A DNA stretch of 64,000 nt. It comes from Methylotenera sp. (GTDB lineage Bacteria; Pseudomonadota; Gammaproteobacteria; Burkholderiales; Methylophilaceae). Under the pieces are notes generated by a model. That model did no database searches and had not been told where the DNA came from. It saw only the letters and a program-made list of their open reading frames with translations. Within the stretch, counting starts at the first letter, position 1, and each line of letters begins with the position of its first letter. A program made the position numbers and the translations under genes. Of this stretch, positions 29,001-39,117 are shown piece by piece. The stretch lies in assembly GCA_030652995.1 (NCBI GenBank), contig JAUSAG010000009.1, positions 124,001-188,000 of the forward strand, written 5' to 3'.

Positions 29001-29996
29001 TTATTTTTTCAACTGAAAACGTACCACGGCTCTATTATGTTCAACTAAATTATTAGAAAAAACATGGCTGCCATCACCTTTGCCCACAAAGTAAAGTGCT
29101 TTAGTTTTTTCTGGATGCAAAGCGGCCTCAATAGCGGCAAGCCCAGGCATAGCAATAGGCGTAGGTGGCAGGCCACCCCTAGTGTAAGTATTGTAAGGTG
29201 TATCGATCGATAAATCTTTTTTACGAATGTTGCCATCAAATTGTAAACCCATGCCGTAAATCACCGTAGGGTCAGTTTGCAAACGCATACCTAAACGCAA
29301 GCGATTGACAAAAACGCCAGCGATCATGGGTCTTTCACTGGCTTTTCCAGTTTCCTTTTCAATGATTGAAGCCATAATTAAAGCCTGATAACTATTTTTA
29401 TACGGCAGATTTATCTCACGATTTTGCCATGCACGCTCCAGTTTTGATTGCATGGCGTTATAACTGATGGTTAATAAGGCGATATCTGTAGCATTACGAT
29501 TAAAATAGAATGTATCAGGAAAAAACAAGCCTTCAGCAACGTCGTACGGTGAACCCACAAGTTGCAATATTTCAGCTTCTGATAGATTAACAATAGTTTG
29601 CTTAACAGCATCGTTGTTAGCAAGTCGCTGTCGCATTTGTGCAAAAGTGTGGCCTTCAATAAAAGTGACACTGCCTTGTGTTGTTTTACCATGATTAAGC
29701 GATAACAATAAGTGGTAAGGTGAAATATTTTTATTCAGCGTGTAATTGCCAGCCTGCAAATACTGCTCTTTATTCAGTAACTTAGCTATCAAGATAAAAC
29801 GCCACGGCTCTGTTAGCACGCCTTGCGTAACCAATTGATTGGCAATACTTCTTAAACCACTTTGTGGTTCGATAAAAATCTCCTGGCTCTTGGGTTGTAG
29901 CTTTAATGGTGAAATCGCGTAATAGATAAACCAAGCACCTGCAACAAACATACAAATGCTACCTAGCAACAGCCATTTTTTAATACGTTTAATCAT
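29001..29996 (-). CDS. mltG: endolytic transglycosylase MltG
   Basis: [76 protein letters not shown]. Confidence 0.95.
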   Translation of the reverse strand: MIKRIKKWLLLGSICMFVAGAWFIYYAISPLKLQPKSQEIFIEPQSGLRSIANQLVTQGVLTEPWRFILIAKLLNKEQYLQAGNYTLNKNISPYHLLLSLNHGKTTQGSVTFIEGHTFAQMRQRLANNDAVKQTIVNLSEAEILQLVGSPYDVAEGLFFPDTFYFNRNATDIALLTISYNAMQSKLERAWQNREINLPYKNSYQALIMASIIEKETGKASERPMIAGVFVNRLRLGMRLQTDPTVIYGMGLQFDGNIRKKDLSIDTPYNTYTRGGLPPTPIAMPGLAAIEAALHPEKTKALYFVGKGDGSHVFSNNLVEHNRAVVRFQLKK

Positions 29997-30825
29997 GAAT
30001 AAGGGCATTTCTTATGATTGAAGCGAGTTTTTGTTGCTGCCAGGATTTTGCGCCAATGCTATTGACTTGAAATACACCATATAGGCTATTACATATAATC
30101 ACTTCATCGGCCTGCAGTAATTGATCTAAGGTTATTGATGTCACCTGAACCGTTAAGCCCAATACACTTTCCAACCACAATATGCGTTGCCTAGTAATGC
30201 CGGCAACACCACACAGCGTTAAATCAGGCGTAATTAACTTATTATCAAAACGGGCAAAAATATTGCTCATCGTGCACTCAATCACATGCCCTTGCTGATC
30301 TAAAAGCAAACCATCAAATATGGCATCTTCACGCCACTCCATGCGCGCGAGTACATTTTCAAGACGATTAAGATGTTTAATGCCAGCCAGTTTAGGTTGT
30401 GTTGCTAATCGTGTTTCGCATACACGCAAATTCACACCCTGCGCATAATTAAGCGCAGCATATTGTGGCATGGCAGACTTAATCACGGCTCGGGTTGGCG
30501 CAGTGACCGCTGGCGGTGCGTAACCTCGATCACCCTCGCCTCTGGTAATGATTATTTTGGCAACTTTAATTTCATTTTCATCAAACTCGTTTACTGGAAA
30601 CAATTGTTGCAAATCATTCATCAGCAGTTCAGCGCTTGGGCAAACAATACCAATTGCCGCGCAATCAGCGACTAATTTTTGATAATGTAATGGCCAGTTG
30701 ACGGGCAAGCCGTTGCGTATTTGCATGGTGCGAAAAACGCCATCGCCATAAGCAAAACCACGATCAAAAGCTGAAATTGCCTGATCAAAACTACCGTTAA
30801 TTAAAAATGTGCGATGATGTGACAT
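29989..30825 (-). CDS. pabC: aminodeoxychorismate lyase
   Basis: DRGFAYGDGVFRTMQ, GIKHLNRLENVLAR, CTMSNIFA; next to mltG. Confidence 0.92.
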   Translation of the reverse strand: MSHHRTFLINGSFDQAISAFDRGFAYGDGVFRTMQIRNGLPVNWPLHYQKLVADCAAIGIVCPSAELLMNDLQQLFPVNEFDENEIKVAKIIITRGEGDRGYAPPAVTAPTRAVIKSAMPQYAALNYAQGVNLRVCETRLATQPKLAGIKHLNRLENVLARMEWREDAIFDGLLLDQQGHVIECTMSNIFARFDNKLITPDLTLCGVAGITRQRILWLESVLGLTVQVTSITLDQLLQADEVIICNSLYGVFQVNSIGAKSWQQQKLASIIRNALIHD

Positions 30826-30873
30826 AAGTCGTAATTATAGGACGTATTAACACAACGTATAGCCACACTGATA

Positions 30874-30911
30874 AAAAAAGCCTGCGGCTTTTTATGTACG
30901 CAGGCTTTTTT
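30874..30911 (-). terminator. intrinsic terminator downstream of fabF
   Basis: AAAAAAGCCTGCGgctttttatgtaCGCAGGCTTTTTT. Confidence 0.85.
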
Positions 30912-30931
30912 GAGCGATCAAAAGATAGCTG

Positions 30932-32164
30932 TTACATTTTTTTAAATACCAAACTACCGTTCGTGCCACCAAAACCAAAGTTGTTTTTCAACGCATATTC
31001 AATTTTCATGTCGCGTGCAGTATTGGCACAAAAATCCAAATCACACTCAGGATCTTGATTAAAGATGTTAATGGTTGGCGGTGACACTTGATTGTAAACA
31101 GAAAGCACGGTAAACACTGACTCTAAGCCCCCCGCACCACCAAGCAAATGCCCTGTCATGGATTTAGTAGAATTTACCACCAGCTTGTAAGCATGTTCAC
31201 CAAAGGCGGCTTTAATGGCATTGGTTTCGTTAGAGTCACCCAATGGCGTTGAAGTGCCGTGTGCATTAACAAATTGTACAGCACTGGGGTCAATGCCAGC
31301 GTTGTTCATCGCATTGCGCATAGATCGACGCGGGCCATCCATATTAGGCGCTGTCATATGATACGCATCGGCACTCATGCCATAGCCGCTTAGCTCAGCG
31401 TAAATTTTTGCGCCGCGCGCTTTGGCATGCTCATATTCTTCAAGCACCAGTACGCCTGCGCCCTCGCCTATGACAAAGCCATCGCGGTCTTTATCCCAAG
31501 GACGGCTTGCAGTTGCGGGGTCGTCATTACGCGTTGAAAGCGCACGCGATGCGGCAAAACCACCGACGCTTAAGCGTGTAATCGCGGCTTCTGCCCCACC
31601 TGCAATCATCACATCAGCATCACCGTATTCAATCATGCGTGATGCATCACCAATCGAGTGCGTGCCTGTTGTACAAGCGGTAACAATGGCGACATTTGGG
31701 CCTTTTAAGCCAAACATGATGCTCAAATTACCCGAAATCATGTTGATAATGGTGCCTGGAATAAAAAACGGCGATATTTTACGCGGGCCTGACGCTTGAT
31801 ATAGAATATCTGTATCTTCAATAAGCTGCATACCACCAATACCAGAGCCAATTGAAACACCAATGCGCTCAGCGTTTTCTTCAGTCACTTCAAGGGCTGA
31901 ATCTTTAAATGCCTCAATGCCAGCCGCTAGACCGTATTGAATAAACGTATCCATTCGCCGCGCATCTTTTGCTGAAATAAAGTCTTCAGCATTAAAGTCT
32001 TTCACTTCACCAGCAATGGTTGAACTGAAAGCACTTGCATCAAATTTAGTGATTTTTGTAATGCCGGATTTTCCAGCAAGAATGTTATCCCAGGCAGTTT
32101 TAACACCAATTCCAACCGGTGAAACCACGCCAAGGCCCGTGACGACAACTCTACGTTTAGACAT
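30932..32164 (-). CDS. fabF: beta-ketoacyl-ACP synthase II
   Basis: [52 protein letters not shown]. Confidence 0.95.
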   Translation of the reverse strand: MSKRRVVVTGLGVVSPVGIGVKTAWDNILAGKSGITKITKFDASAFSSTIAGEVKDFNAEDFISAKDARRMDTFIQYGLAAGIEAFKDSALEVTEENAERIGVSIGSGIGGMQLIEDTDILYQASGPRKISPFFIPGTIINMISGNLSIMFGLKGPNVAIVTACTTGTHSIGDASRMIEYGDADVMIAGGAEAAITRLSVGGFAASRALSTRNDDPATASRPWDKDRDGFVIGEGAGVLVLEEYEHAKARGAKIYAELSGYGMSADAYHMTAPNMDGPRRSMRNAMNNAGIDPSAVQFVNAHGTSTPLGDSNETNAIKAAFGEHAYKLVVNSTKSMTGHLLGGAGGLESVFTVLSVYNQVSPPTINIFNQDPECDLDFCANTARDMKIEYALKNNFGFGGTNGSLVFKKM

Positions 32165-32240
32165 AAGACCAAGTCTCGAGACAAAATTTTTATAAACCTG
32201 TATTTATAAAAAATTTGGTTTATAAAATAGAAAGGGGAAA

Positions 32241-32272
32241 AGCAGTAAGCTCAAAATAATGAACTTACTGCT
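32241..32272 (-). terminator. stem-loop in the acpP-fabF intergenic region
   Basis: AGCAGTAAGctcaaaataatgaaCTTACTGCT. Confidence 0.55.
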
Positions 32273-32283
32273 TCAAAATGAAC

Positions 32284-32520
32284 TTACTTAAGGTTAGTAT
32301 TGATGTAATCAATCGCTAATTGAACTGTAGTGATTTTTTCTGCTTCTTCATCAGGAATTTCACAGTCAAATTCTTCTTCTAGTGCCATCACCAATTCAAC
32401 AGTATCTAGTGAGTCAGCACCTAAATCATCAACAAATGATGATGCATTCTTAACATCAGCTTCATTTGCACCCAGTTGTTCTGCAACAATTTTTTTAACG
32501 CGTTGTTCGATGTCAGACAT
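32284..32520 (-). CDS. acpP: acyl carrier protein
   Basis: [32 protein letters not shown]. Confidence 0.98.
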   Translation of the reverse strand: MSDIEQRVKKIVAEQLGANEADVKNASSFVDDLGADSLDTVELVMALEEEFDCEIPDEEAEKITTVQLAIDYINTNLK

Positions 32521-32658
32521 CCAATTACCCCTTTAATAAAAAATAGCTCAATATAAAAATAGTTTAGCTAAGTCAGTATTCTACCAAAACTCAACAATAA
32601 TACAAAAAACTTAATGCTAGTACTACAAACTTAATTGCAATTTTCAACGGAGGTTTGC

Positions 32659-33399
32659 TTAAACCATCAGCATGCCACCGTTCACGTGAATAGTTTCACC
32701 TGTAATATACGCGGCACCCGGTGACGCTAAAAATGCAACAGTCGCTGCAATTTCCTGCACTTTACCCAAGCGTCCTGCCGGAATACGCGCAAGCATTTTA
32801 TTGGTAATATCTTCCGATAATTCTGCTGTCATATCCGTTTCAATAAAGCCTGGCGCCACACAGTTTACAGTAATGCCTCTGCTACCGACTTCGGCCGCTA
32901 ATGATTTGGTAAAACCAGTCATCCCGGCTTTTGCCGCCGCGTAATTAGTTTGGCCTGCGTTACCCATGTGGCCCACGACTGAAGAAATACTAATAATGCG
33001 CCCGGCACGTGCCTTCATCATCGGGCGCAACACGGCTTGGCTCATGCGGAATACTGAGGTTAGGTTTGTGCTGATCACAGCGTCCCAATCATCATCTTTC
33101 ATACGCATCAGCAAGGTATCACGCGTAATGCCGGCATTATTGACTAAAATGCTGACATCACCATATTTTTCACTGATCGCTTTTAATGTTGCCTCTACTT
33201 GCACGGCATCATTTACGTTCAATGCCATTCCCTCACCTTCAATACCAACACCGGCAAAGGTTTCAGTGATTGATGTAGCGCCATTTTCTGAGGTAGCTGT
33301 GCCAATGACTGTCGCACCTTGCCGGCCTAGCTCTAATGCGATGGCCGCGCCTATACCGCGACTGGCACCTGTAACTAAAACTATTTGATTTGTTAGCAT
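32659..33399 (-). CDS. fabG: 3-oxoacyl-ACP reductase
   Basis: VLVTGASRGIGAAIALEL, NNAGITRDTLLMRMKDDDWDAV, YAAAKAGMTGFTKSLAAE. Confidence 0.96.
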   Translation of the reverse strand: MLTNQIVLVTGASRGIGAAIALELGRQGATVIGTATSENGATSITETFAGVGIEGEGMALNVNDAVQVEATLKAISEKYGDVSILVNNAGITRDTLLMRMKDDDWDAVISTNLTSVFRMSQAVLRPMMKARAGRIISISSVVGHMGNAGQTNYAAAKAGMTGFTKSLAAEVGSRGITVNCVAPGFIETDMTAELSEDITNKMLARIPAGRLGKVQEIAATVAFLASPGAAYITGETIHVNGGMLMV

Positions 33400-33408
33400 G
33401 ATTTCTCC

Positions 33409-34341
33409 TTACGCACTCAACTGCGTTTTAAATTCTTCGATAGCTTCATTACTGGTTAATGCAACGCATGGAAATTCAGCCACAATGCGCTTAGTTAAAC
33501 CTGACAACACCTTGCCCGGGCCACATTCAGCACTCAATGTAACTCCTTGTGCATATACAGCCTGCACTGTTTCAACCCAGCGCACAGGGCTATGTAACTG
33601 GCGGACCAATGCATCTTTAATTTGATCGCTATCATTGTATGCCGCAACATCAGCATTGTGTAGTACCGGAATTCTCGGTGTGTTTACCGTAACACTTTTC
33701 AAGTACTCGGCAAGTTTAATCGCTGCCGGCCTCATGAGTGCACAATGAGATGGTACACTCACAGGTAATGGCAAAGCACGTTTAGCGCCCTTTGCTTTCG
33801 CAAGTTCCATGCCACGCTCTACCGCGGCTTTATTCCCAGCAATCACTACTTGGCCTGGCGAATTTAAGTTAACCGCTTCAAGCACTTCATTTTGTGCGGC
33901 TTCTAGGCAAAGCGCACGCACAACTTCATCATCAAGCCCCAGTATTGCTGCCATGGCACCAACGCCCGCAGGTACTGCATTTTGCATCACTTCAGCGCGG
34001 TAGCGCACCAACGGCAAAGCATCTTTAAAAGATAGTGCACCAGAGGCGACTAATGCAGTGTATTCACCCAAACTATGCCCTGCCAGAACGGTTGGCAAGT
34101 GGCCGGTAGCGGCTTGCCATGCACGCCAACTCGCCACACCGGCAGTGAGCATGATGGGTTGCGTATGTGTAGTTTCATTGATGCGCTCATTAGGCTCAGT
34201 TGCCATCGCCCAAAAATCAACCCCTAAAATATCAGAAGCTTCAGCAAAGGTGTCACGAATTAAATCAGAGTCACCAAAACCGTTCATCATACCAACAGAT
34301 TGAGAGCCTTGTCCGGGGAAAAAGAATGCTGTATTTTTCAT
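33409..34341 (-). CDS. fabD: malonyl-CoA:ACP transacylase
   Basis: FFFPGQGSQSVGMM, LAGHSLGEYTALVASG. Confidence 0.95.
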   Translation of the reverse strand: MKNTAFFFPGQGSQSVGMMNGFGDSDLIRDTFAEASDILGVDFWAMATEPNERINETTHTQPIMLTAGVASWRAWQAATGHLPTVLAGHSLGEYTALVASGALSFKDALPLVRYRAEVMQNAVPAGVGAMAAILGLDDEVVRALCLEAAQNEVLEAVNLNSPGQVVIAGNKAAVERGMELAKAKGAKRALPLPVSVPSHCALMRPAAIKLAEYLKSVTVNTPRIPVLHNADVAAYNDSDQIKDALVRQLHSPVRWVETVQAVYAQGVTLSAECGPGKVLSGLTKRIVAEFPCVALTSNEAIEEFKTQLSA

Positions 34342-34392
34342 GAAATTTTCTTTACAATTTACTTTAAATTTGAAATATAACTATTTGAATAA

Positions 34393-35349
34393 TCAGTATT
34401 TAATTAATGCAGAACCCCATGTAAATCCACCACCAAAAGCTTCCATTAGTATCATGTTACCACGTTGAATTCTTCCATCACGCACTGCAACATCTAATGC
34501 TAAGGGGATTGAAGCGGCTGAAGTGTTGCCATGCTTATCTACAGTAACAACCACCTTATCTAGACTCATATCCAGTTTTTTTGCAGTGGCTTGTAAAATG
34601 CGAATATTTGCCTGATGCGGCACCAGCCAGTCAATATCACTTTTTTGTAAACCATTGGCAACTAGGGTTTCATCTACAATTTGATCTAAGGTATTGACGG
34701 CCATTTTAAAAACCGCATTGCCTTCCATTTTCATGGTTCTGTCGCCCGTTTGCCTTGAAACGCCAGTCGGTACATTTAATAATTTTTCATAACTACCATC
34801 TGCGTGAAGATGCGTAGAGATAATGCCAGCTTCTTGAGAGGCTTGCAAAATAACCGCACCGGCACCATCGCCCCATAGAATGCAATTACTGCGATCAGTC
34901 CAATCTGTGATGCGCGACATGGTTTCTGCACCAATTACCAGCGCGGTTTTAACGCTACCGGATTTAATCATGCTGTCAGCCACCGCTAATGCATAGACAA
35001 AACCACTACATACCGCCTGCACATCAAAAGCTGGGCCGTTATTTTTGATGCCCAATTGATTTTGTATCAAACAGGCCGTACTAGGAAAAATACGATCAGG
35101 CGTGGTGGTTGCAACAAGTATTAAATCTATAGACTGAGGGTCAATGTTTGCCGCCTCAATTGCATTTCTAGCCGCAGCAACCCCTAAGTCACTGGTAAAT
35201 TCATTGGCTACTGCAATATGGCGTTCACGGATGCCTGTGCGTGCAAAAATCCATTCATCAGTGGTGTCTACCATGCTTTCCAACTCGGCATTGGTGAGGA
35301 TTTTGGCAGGCAAATAACTGCCCGTGCCAGCAATACGTGAAAATATCAT
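34393..35349 (-). CDS. fabH: beta-ketoacyl-ACP synthase III
   Basis: [53 protein letters not shown]. Confidence 0.96.
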   Translation of the reverse strand: MIFSRIAGTGSYLPAKILTNAELESMVDTTDEWIFARTGIRERHIAVANEFTSDLGVAAARNAIEAANIDPQSIDLILVATTTPDRIFPSTACLIQNQLGIKNNGPAFDVQAVCSGFVYALAVADSMIKSGSVKTALVIGAETMSRITDWTDRSNCILWGDGAGAVILQASQEAGIISTHLHADGSYEKLLNVPTGVSRQTGDRTMKMEGNAVFKMAVNTLDQIVDETLVANGLQKSDIDWLVPHQANIRILQATAKKLDMSLDKVVVTVDKHGNTSAASIPLALDVAVRDGRIQRGNMILMEAFGGGFTWGSALIKY

Positions 35350-36407
35350 TGTGTATCCTGTGAAATTCCTACAGCTTTAGACGGCTGTATATGTTCAATT
35401 TCCAACTGTTCAGTAATGCGGCGCAATACACCGCTACGCGCCTCTTCAGTCGCCACATGAATCGCGGTTAGATAAGCCAATTGATCTGCCCCTCCATGGC
35501 TTTTTACCACGATGCCACGTAACCCTAAAAAGCTTGCCCCATTGTAGCGACGCGGGTCCAAGCGTTTTTTGAATGCTTTAAGTACGGGCATGGCACAAAG
35601 CGCCATCAGTTTTGTCAGCCAGTTTTTTTTAAATTCCTGGGTTAAAAACTTACCCATCATGTGCGCTAACCCTTCGGTGGTTTTTAACGAGACATTGCCA
35701 ACAAAACCATCGCAGACCACCAAGTCAACAGTACCTTTAAAAATATCATCACCTTCAACGTTACCATAAAAATTTAAATGGCTTGCTCTTAATAGCTCAC
35801 CTGCTTGCTTTACAACCTCATTGCCCTTGATGTCTTCTGAGCCGATATTCAGCAAGCCCACGCTAGGTCTTTCTTTATGTTCGATACAACTGACTAACAT
35901 AGCGCCCATAATGGCAAACTGGTAAAGATGCTCGGGTGTGCAGTCAGCATTTGCACCCAGATCAAGCATATAAGTATTGCCATTTTCACTTGGCAAAGCT
36001 GATGCTATGGCTGGCCGATCAATGCCCGGCAGGGTTTTTAGCACAAATCGAGCCGTTGCCATAAGCGCGCCAGTATTGCCTGCGCTAACACATGCGTTGG
36101 CTTCACCACTTTTAACTAAATTAATAGCCACGCGCATCGATGAATTTTTTTTATTTTTGAGTGCGCTTTGTGGAGACTCGTCCATGGTGACTACTTCGCT
36201 TGCGTGACGGATGCGTAAACGTGGGCTTACACTAGCTTTATTCACCTTAAGCTCTGCCTCAATAGCATCACTCAAACCGACTAAAACAATATTTAGTTGA
36301 TGATCCGACTCGAGCGCCTTTAGCGCGGCAGGAATAGTGACATGAGGACCATGATCGCCCCCCATTGCATCAATTGCGACTGTTATATCCATGTGCTTTA
36401 CACTCAA
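35346..36407 (-). CDS. plsX: phosphate acyltransferase
   Basis: [53 protein letters not shown]. Confidence 0.95.
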   Translation of the reverse strand: MSVKHMDITVAIDAMGGDHGPHVTIPAALKALESDHQLNIVLVGLSDAIEAELKVNKASVSPRLRIRHASEVVTMDESPQSALKNKKNSSMRVAINLVKSGEANACVSAGNTGALMATARFVLKTLPGIDRPAIASALPSENGNTYMLDLGANADCTPEHLYQFAIMGAMLVSCIEHKERPSVGLLNIGSEDIKGNEVVKQAGELLRASHLNFYGNVEGDDIFKGTVDLVVCDGFVGNVSLKTTEGLAHMMGKFLTQEFKKNWLTKLMALCAMPVLKAFKKRLDPRRYNGASFLGLRGIVVKSHGGADQLAYLTAIHVATEEARSGVLRRITEQLEIEHIQPSKAVGISQDTQ

Positions 36408-36528
36408 TTTGAATGATAGAGTTTAGCCAAACAACCTTAACCTAAGTAATTTATAGAATAACTTGAGTTGAGGTCATGTATGCTGAAAAATGACTAAAAC
36501 GAGTATGATACGCGCGCCATAAAAACAT

Positions 36529-36559
36529 TAACGCCGCCCCAGTGCTGGAGCGGCGTTAA
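36529..36559. other. GC-rich stem-loop between rpmF and plsX
   Basis: TTAACGCCGCcccagtgctggaGCGGCGTTAA; no adjoining T-tract. Confidence 0.6.
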
Positions 36560-36618
36560 CTGATTTTATGAACCGCCAAACAAAATTAAATCTCTAGATT
36601 TAACGTCTAGCAAGTAAA

Positions 36619-36798
36619 TTAATCGTTCTTTGATGGTAATACTTTACGACCACGATAGTAGCCGTTTGGGCTAATGTGGTGACGTAAATGTGTTTCGCCT
36701 GTTGTAGGCTCAACTGCTAATGGTGGGTTGACTAAAAAATCATGTGAACGGTGCATGCCGCGTTTTGACGGTGATTTTTTGTTTTGCTGAACTGCCAT
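36619..36798 (-). CDS. rpmF: 50S ribosomal protein L32
   Basis: [22 protein letters not shown]. Confidence 0.96.
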   Translation of the reverse strand: MAVQQNKKSPSKRGMHRSHDFLVNPPLAVEPTTGETHLRHHISPNGYYRGRKVLPSKND

Positions 36799-36961
36799 AA
36801 TAAACTCCAATAAAATGATTAAAACATCATCTCAATTACTTACAAACCGACGCCCCTTATTAAAGGTTGCGTCACTAATTTAAGATTACACAAAATTTCT
36901 AGTCCGCTATCATAATATAAAACCATAGCTTTGTCAGCCAAATTCAGTTGTTTTGATTACT

Positions 36962-37519
36962 TTAAGGTTTAATAAGACCTTTTAAGATCGCAAATGGGTT
37001 GGGTTTTTCGCCACTTTGCATAGAAGCCACAGCGCAGTCGTGCGCATGTGTGGGTGCGATAGGTGTAGCCATGATAATTTCATCTTCAATCAGCGCTACT
37101 AAATCCATCGCTTGATTGGCCTCCTGCATATCAAAATCATCATTATCCTCGACTACATCCAATTCTGAATGTTTAGCATTTATGTCAATTATTTGATAAT
37201 GGAAACTTAAACTCAGCTTAACAGGCATGAGTTCCAAGCATCGCTGACAATAAGTGGTTAAATTTGACGCCAATGAAAGATGCAAAAAGTGCTGCCCCAC
37301 CGCATTGGTTTCGCCATCCAAAGTGAAGTGGATATTGTCTTCAATTTTGTTAACGCCAGTTAAATCACGTGTGTCAATGGCATCATTTTGCAGGATGGGC
37401 AATTGCGAAGCCAACAGCTCCGCTAACCTTGGGCAGTGAGCTAGTGATAAATCACCAATCAAATGTTCGCCTCTTTTAGCAAAGGCAATGTTGTCAATTT
37501 GTAGGGGTTGGATGCTCAT
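36962..37519 (-). CDS. yceD: YceD/DUF177 family protein
   Basis: TYCQRCLELMPVKLSLSF Cys motif; DLVALIEDEIIMATPIAPTH; adjacent to rpmF. Confidence 0.88.
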   Translation of the reverse strand: MSIQPLQIDNIAFAKRGEHLIGDLSLAHCPRLAELLASQLPILQNDAIDTRDLTGVNKIEDNIHFTLDGETNAVGQHFLHLSLASNLTTYCQRCLELMPVKLSLSFHYQIIDINAKHSELDVVEDNDDFDMQEANQAMDLVALIEDEIIMATPIAPTHAHDCAVASMQSGEKPNPFAILKGLIKP

Positions 37520-37642
37520 TTTTAATATTCACGATATTTAATGTTGTAAAATTTGGGAGAAAATTTAGCACGGGGGATTTAGCTATCAACCAGCACATGC
37601 TACAATCGCATCGTTTTTGTATTAAAATTTAAGGCTTTTTAC

Positions 37643-39061
37643 GTGTTCAAAAAAATTCTAATTGCTAATCGCGGTGAAATTGCAGTGCGTATTGTACGCG
37701 CCTGCTCTGAAATGGGCATTAAGTCTGTTGCGATTTATTCAGACGCTGATCGTCAAGCCTTACACGTTAAAAAGGCAGATGAGGCCTATAATATTGGCGC
37801 AGATCCTGTTGCTGGCTATTTAAATGCACATAATATTGTGAATTTAGCAGTCGCTTCTGGTTGCGATGCTTTACACCCTGGCTATGGATTTTTATCTGAG
37901 AATCCAGAATTAGCTGAGATTTGTGAACGTCGTGGCGTTAAATTCATTGGTCCAAATGCGGATGTTATCCGTCAAATGGGTGACAAAATCCAAGCCAGAA
38001 ACGCAATGACTAAAGCAGGCATCCCTTGCACTCCTGGCAGTAATGGTAATTTAACAAACCTAGATGAAGCTGTATCGCTGGCAAAAATAATCGGCTACCC
38101 CGTGATGCTGAAAGCCACCAATGGTGGTGGTGGGCGTGGTATTCGTCGTTGCGATAGCGAAAAAGAGTTATTAAGCAATTATGACCGCGTTATTAGTGAG
38201 GCCAGCAAAGCCTTTGGTAAACCAGAAGTGTTCCTAGAAAAATGCGTGGTGTCACCGCGGCATATAGAAGTACAAATATTGGCTGACTCACAAGGCAACA
38301 CCATTCATCTATTTGAGCGTGACTGTTCAATCCAACGTCGCAATCAAAAGTTAATTGAAATCGCACCGTCACCGCAATTAAGCCAAGCACAGCGCGATTA
38401 TATTGGTGGCTTAGCGGTAAAAGCCGCTAAAGCAGTCGGTTACGAAAATGCTGGAACGGTAGAGTTTTTATTAGACTCCGAAAATACTTTTTATTTTATG
38501 GAGATGAATACACGCCTGCAAGTTGAGCATACTGTGACAGAAACCATTACAGGTATTGATATTGTGCAAGAACAAATCCGTATCGCCAGCAGTTTGCCAT
38601 TGCAATATAAGCAAAAAGATGTGCAGTTTAGAGGGTATGCCATGGAGTTCCGAATCAATGCGGAAGATCCTAAGAATGACTTTTTACCGAGCTTTGGCAA
38701 AATTACTCGTTACTATGCGCCAGGTGGGCCAGGTGTACGGATGGATGCAGCCATTTTTAGCGGTTATGTCATCCCGCCTTATTACGATTCCATGTGTGCC
38801 AAGCTGACGGTTTGGGCGCTTACTTGGGACGGCGTGATTGAGCGCGGTCGCCGTGCATTAGATGATATGTTGATTTACGGCGTAAAAACTACCATTCCGT
38901 ATTATCAAGAGATCTTAAAACACGAAGATTTTAGAAATGCAGAATTTAATACTAGTTTTGTAGAGTCGCACCCAGAATTGGTGAATTATGCAAACGAAAT
39001 ACCGCCAGAGTTGATGGCTGCTGCAATTGCGGCAGCCATTGCGGCGCACGAAGGCATTTAA
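37643..39061 (+). CDS. pycA: biotin carboxylase subunit (pyruvate carboxylase subunit A type)
   Basis: FKKILIANRGEIAVRIVRACSEMGI, KATNGGGGRGIR, FMEMNTRLQVEHTVTE; GTG start; adjacent to carboxyltransferase/biotin subunit. Confidence 0.88.
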   Translation: MFKKILIANRGEIAVRIVRACSEMGIKSVAIYSDADRQALHVKKADEAYNIGADPVAGYLNAHNIVNLAVASGCDALHPGYGFLSENPELAEICERRGVKFIGPNADVIRQMGDKIQARNAMTKAGIPCTPGSNGNLTNLDEAVSLAKIIGYPVMLKATNGGGGRGIRRCDSEKELLSNYDRVISEASKAFGKPEVFLEKCVVSPRHIEVQILADSQGNTIHLFERDCSIQRRNQKLIEIAPSPQLSQAQRDYIGGLAVKAAKAVGYENAGTVEFLLDSENTFYFMEMNTRLQVEHTVTETITGIDIVQEQIRIASSLPLQYKQKDVQFRGYAMEFRINAEDPKNDFLPSFGKITRYYAPGGPGVRMDAAIFSGYVIPPYYDSMCAKLTVWALTWDGVIERGRRALDDMLIYGVKTTIPYYQEILKHEDFRNAEFNTSFVESHPELVNYANEIPPELMAAAIAAAIAAHEGI

Positions 39062-39117
39062 AAAATAGCACTTGAATATAACTTAAACCTTAAACCCTAA
39101 ACTGATAGATTAAAAAT

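Noticed and set aside
31422-31799. + strand 125-aa ORF
   Set aside because: Antisense to fabF; low-complexity Ser/Ala/Pro shadow ORF
32966-33388. + strand 140-aa ORF
   Set aside because: Antisense shadow of fabG
39082-39102. CTTAAAC/CTTAAAC/CCTAAAC triplicate between pycA and pycB
   Set aside because: Too short and AT-rich to distinguish from chance; probably only spacer/RBS context
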